A DNA stretch of 24,589 bases, taken from contig CAKZZH010000112.1 in assembly GCA_937885345.1 (NCBI GenBank), positions 1 through 24,589 of the forward strand, given 5' to 3'. The notes beneath the pieces were generated by a model. That model saw nothing but the letters and a program-made list of their open reading frames with translations. It was not told the DNA's origin and did not search any database. The stretch comes from an uncultured Lachnospiraceae bacterium (GTDB taxonomy: Bacteria; Bacillota; Clostridia; Lachnospirales; Lachnospiraceae). Positions 23,559-24,589 of this stretch are shown one piece after another. A program made the position numbers and the translations under genes. Each line of letters starts with the position of its first letter. Within the stretch, counting starts at the first letter, position 1.

Positions 23559-24589
23559 ATGAAGAAATATATCCTTCTCACACTTGCACAAATACGATCA
23601 CATATCCCGCTTCTTCCAAAGTTTCTTATATGCACCTTTATAACGGCTCTTGTTGCATTCGGGATCGGATATGTCGGCAATGCTTCTATGGGCAAGAGTT
23701 CTTTTGCGTCAATACAGATTGCTGCCGCTATTCCCGAAAATGATGATCATATCAGCCGCGGAATGACGCTTCTTACAAGCATGGACTCGATAAACTCCAC
23801 CTGTGAATTCATTTTATGTGATAATGAAACCGCCCTGGAAATGGTAAGAAACGGTGAGGTCGCATTCGCTGCGATCATCCCCGAAGGACTTGTTGAATCG
23901 ATAATAAACGGAACCAATCATCCGGTTACGATCGTTATGCCAAGTAGCGCCGGAGCCGAGAGCAAATTCGTAAGTTCGGTTCTCGACGCCGGGAGCCACA
24001 CGCTCGCATATGTCCAGTCGGGAATCTATGCCATGGACGCTCTTCTTATAGCCCATGATCTCTATGATTATGTGCCTTCCGCCGAAGAAGCGCTCAACAA
24101 TATGTACATCAAATATGCACTGTCAAGGTCGGAATATTTTAAGACAGAGGACATATCCCTGACAGGAAGTGTCACCGCAGCAGACTTCTACATTTGCAGC
24201 GGTATCGCTCTTGTCCTTATGTTTCTTGGAATTGCAGCACTTACCGGTTATAAAATATACACCCGCAGTCTTGATATGACCATCAAGCGTTTTCGCATCC
24301 TTCCGTTTTCTTACAGAATGAGCGAGCTGACAGCCATCACGCTTATCATCTGGATTCCGCTTGCAGTAGCAACAGCCGTATACTCGGGCAGTCTGATAAT
24401 GATCCCGCTGTCGCTTCTGTGTGTACTTCTGATCATGAGCCTTGCGATGCTTACGGTTTCTCTCTTTGCAGACTACCTTCCAGCAGGCATCATACTTTTT
24501 CTTGTATCTGTAACAACAATGTATCTCGGAGGAAGGATAATTCCCACTTCACTTCTCCCCGCTATATTAAGAGGCGATGTGATAAGCAG
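23559..24589 (+). CDS. ABC-2-like transporter permease (3' end outside window)
   Basis: An open frame of 343 codons that runs off the window. It has one membrane segment (about 20-40), an extracytoplasmic domain (about 41-205) and then about four membrane segments (208-230, 257-276, 278-300, 306-326). This layout fits ABC-2 type permeases with a large loop between the first two helices. GGAG six nt before the ATG supports the start. It follows its ATPase by 55 bp. Exported substrate unknown; antimicrobial or lipid-linked cargo are both possible. Confidence 0.82.
   Translation, partial: MKKYILLTLAQIRSHIPLLPKFLICTFITALVAFGIGYVGNASMGKSSFASIQIAAAIPENDDHISRGMTLLTSMDSINSTCEFILCDNETALEMVRNGEVAFAAIIPEGLVESIINGTNHPVTIVMPSSAGAESKFVSSVLDAGSHTLAYVQSGIYAMDALLIAHDLYDYVPSAEEALNNMYIKYALSRSEYFKTEDISLTGSVTAADFYICSGIALVLMFLGIAALTGYKIYTRSLDMTIKRFRILPFSYRMSELTAITLIIWIPLAVATAVYSGSLIMIPLSLLCVLLIMSLAMLTVSLFADYLPAGIILFLVSVTTMYLGGRIIPTSLLPAILRGDVIS

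Overview
The window looks like a chromosomal segment of a Clostridia bacterium, most likely family Lachnospiraceae (Bacillota). The reasons are the gene orders rho / rpmE / DUF1385 / prmC / prfA and tig-clpP-clpX-lon-engB, the presence of DUF4364 and DUF4358 proteins, strong AGGAGG-type ribosome binding sites, and moderate GC content with AT-rich spacers. The genus cannot be fixed from sequence alone. I see no tRNA, rRNA, CRISPR array, insertion sequence or phage gene.

Region 1 (1-4144) is a signalling block. It holds an HD-GYP cyclic-di-GMP phosphodiesterase whose extracytoplasmic domain resembles a family-2 carbohydrate-binding module. A free-standing HPt phosphotransfer protein (minus strand) and a 7TM hybrid histidine kinase with a C-terminal receiver follow, divergent from one another. 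Kinase, receiver and HPt could form a split phosphorelay; no output regulator is present.

Region 2 (4141-14300, all minus strand) is a translation/termination gene set, read right to left: rho, then a five-gene cassette, then rpmE, DUF1385 (YqhQ-like), prmC and prfA. The cassette is two SGNH-hydrolase-like membrane-anchored proteins, a DUF4358 protein, an MBOAT O-acyltransferase and a DHHW/AlgJ-like protein. It looks like a cell-surface glycan O-acylation system lying between rho and rpmE, which are often neighbours in related genomes. Rho carries a long Lys/Asp-rich disordered insertion with a 15-bp tandem repeat.

Region 3 (14301-16269, plus strand) holds an NAD-type malic enzyme and a DUF4364 winged-helix-like protein.

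Region 4 (16308-22684, minus strand) is the protein quality-control cluster, read right to left: tig, clpP, clpX, lon, engB. A clear terminator hairpin lies between clpP and clpX. clpX and lon overlap by 4 bp, and lon and engB are 2 bp apart. Lon contains a small palindrome-bearing duplication.

Region 5 (22685-24589, plus strand) starts with back-to-back promoters divergent from tig, followed by an ABC exporter ATPase and the first 343 codons of its ABC-2-like permease, which runs off the window.

Most promoters I could propose carry an extended -10 (TGn just upstream of the hexamer). The best candidates for something less described are the carbohydrate-binding HD-GYP receptor with its neighbouring phosphorelay, and the rho-linked O-acylation cassette.
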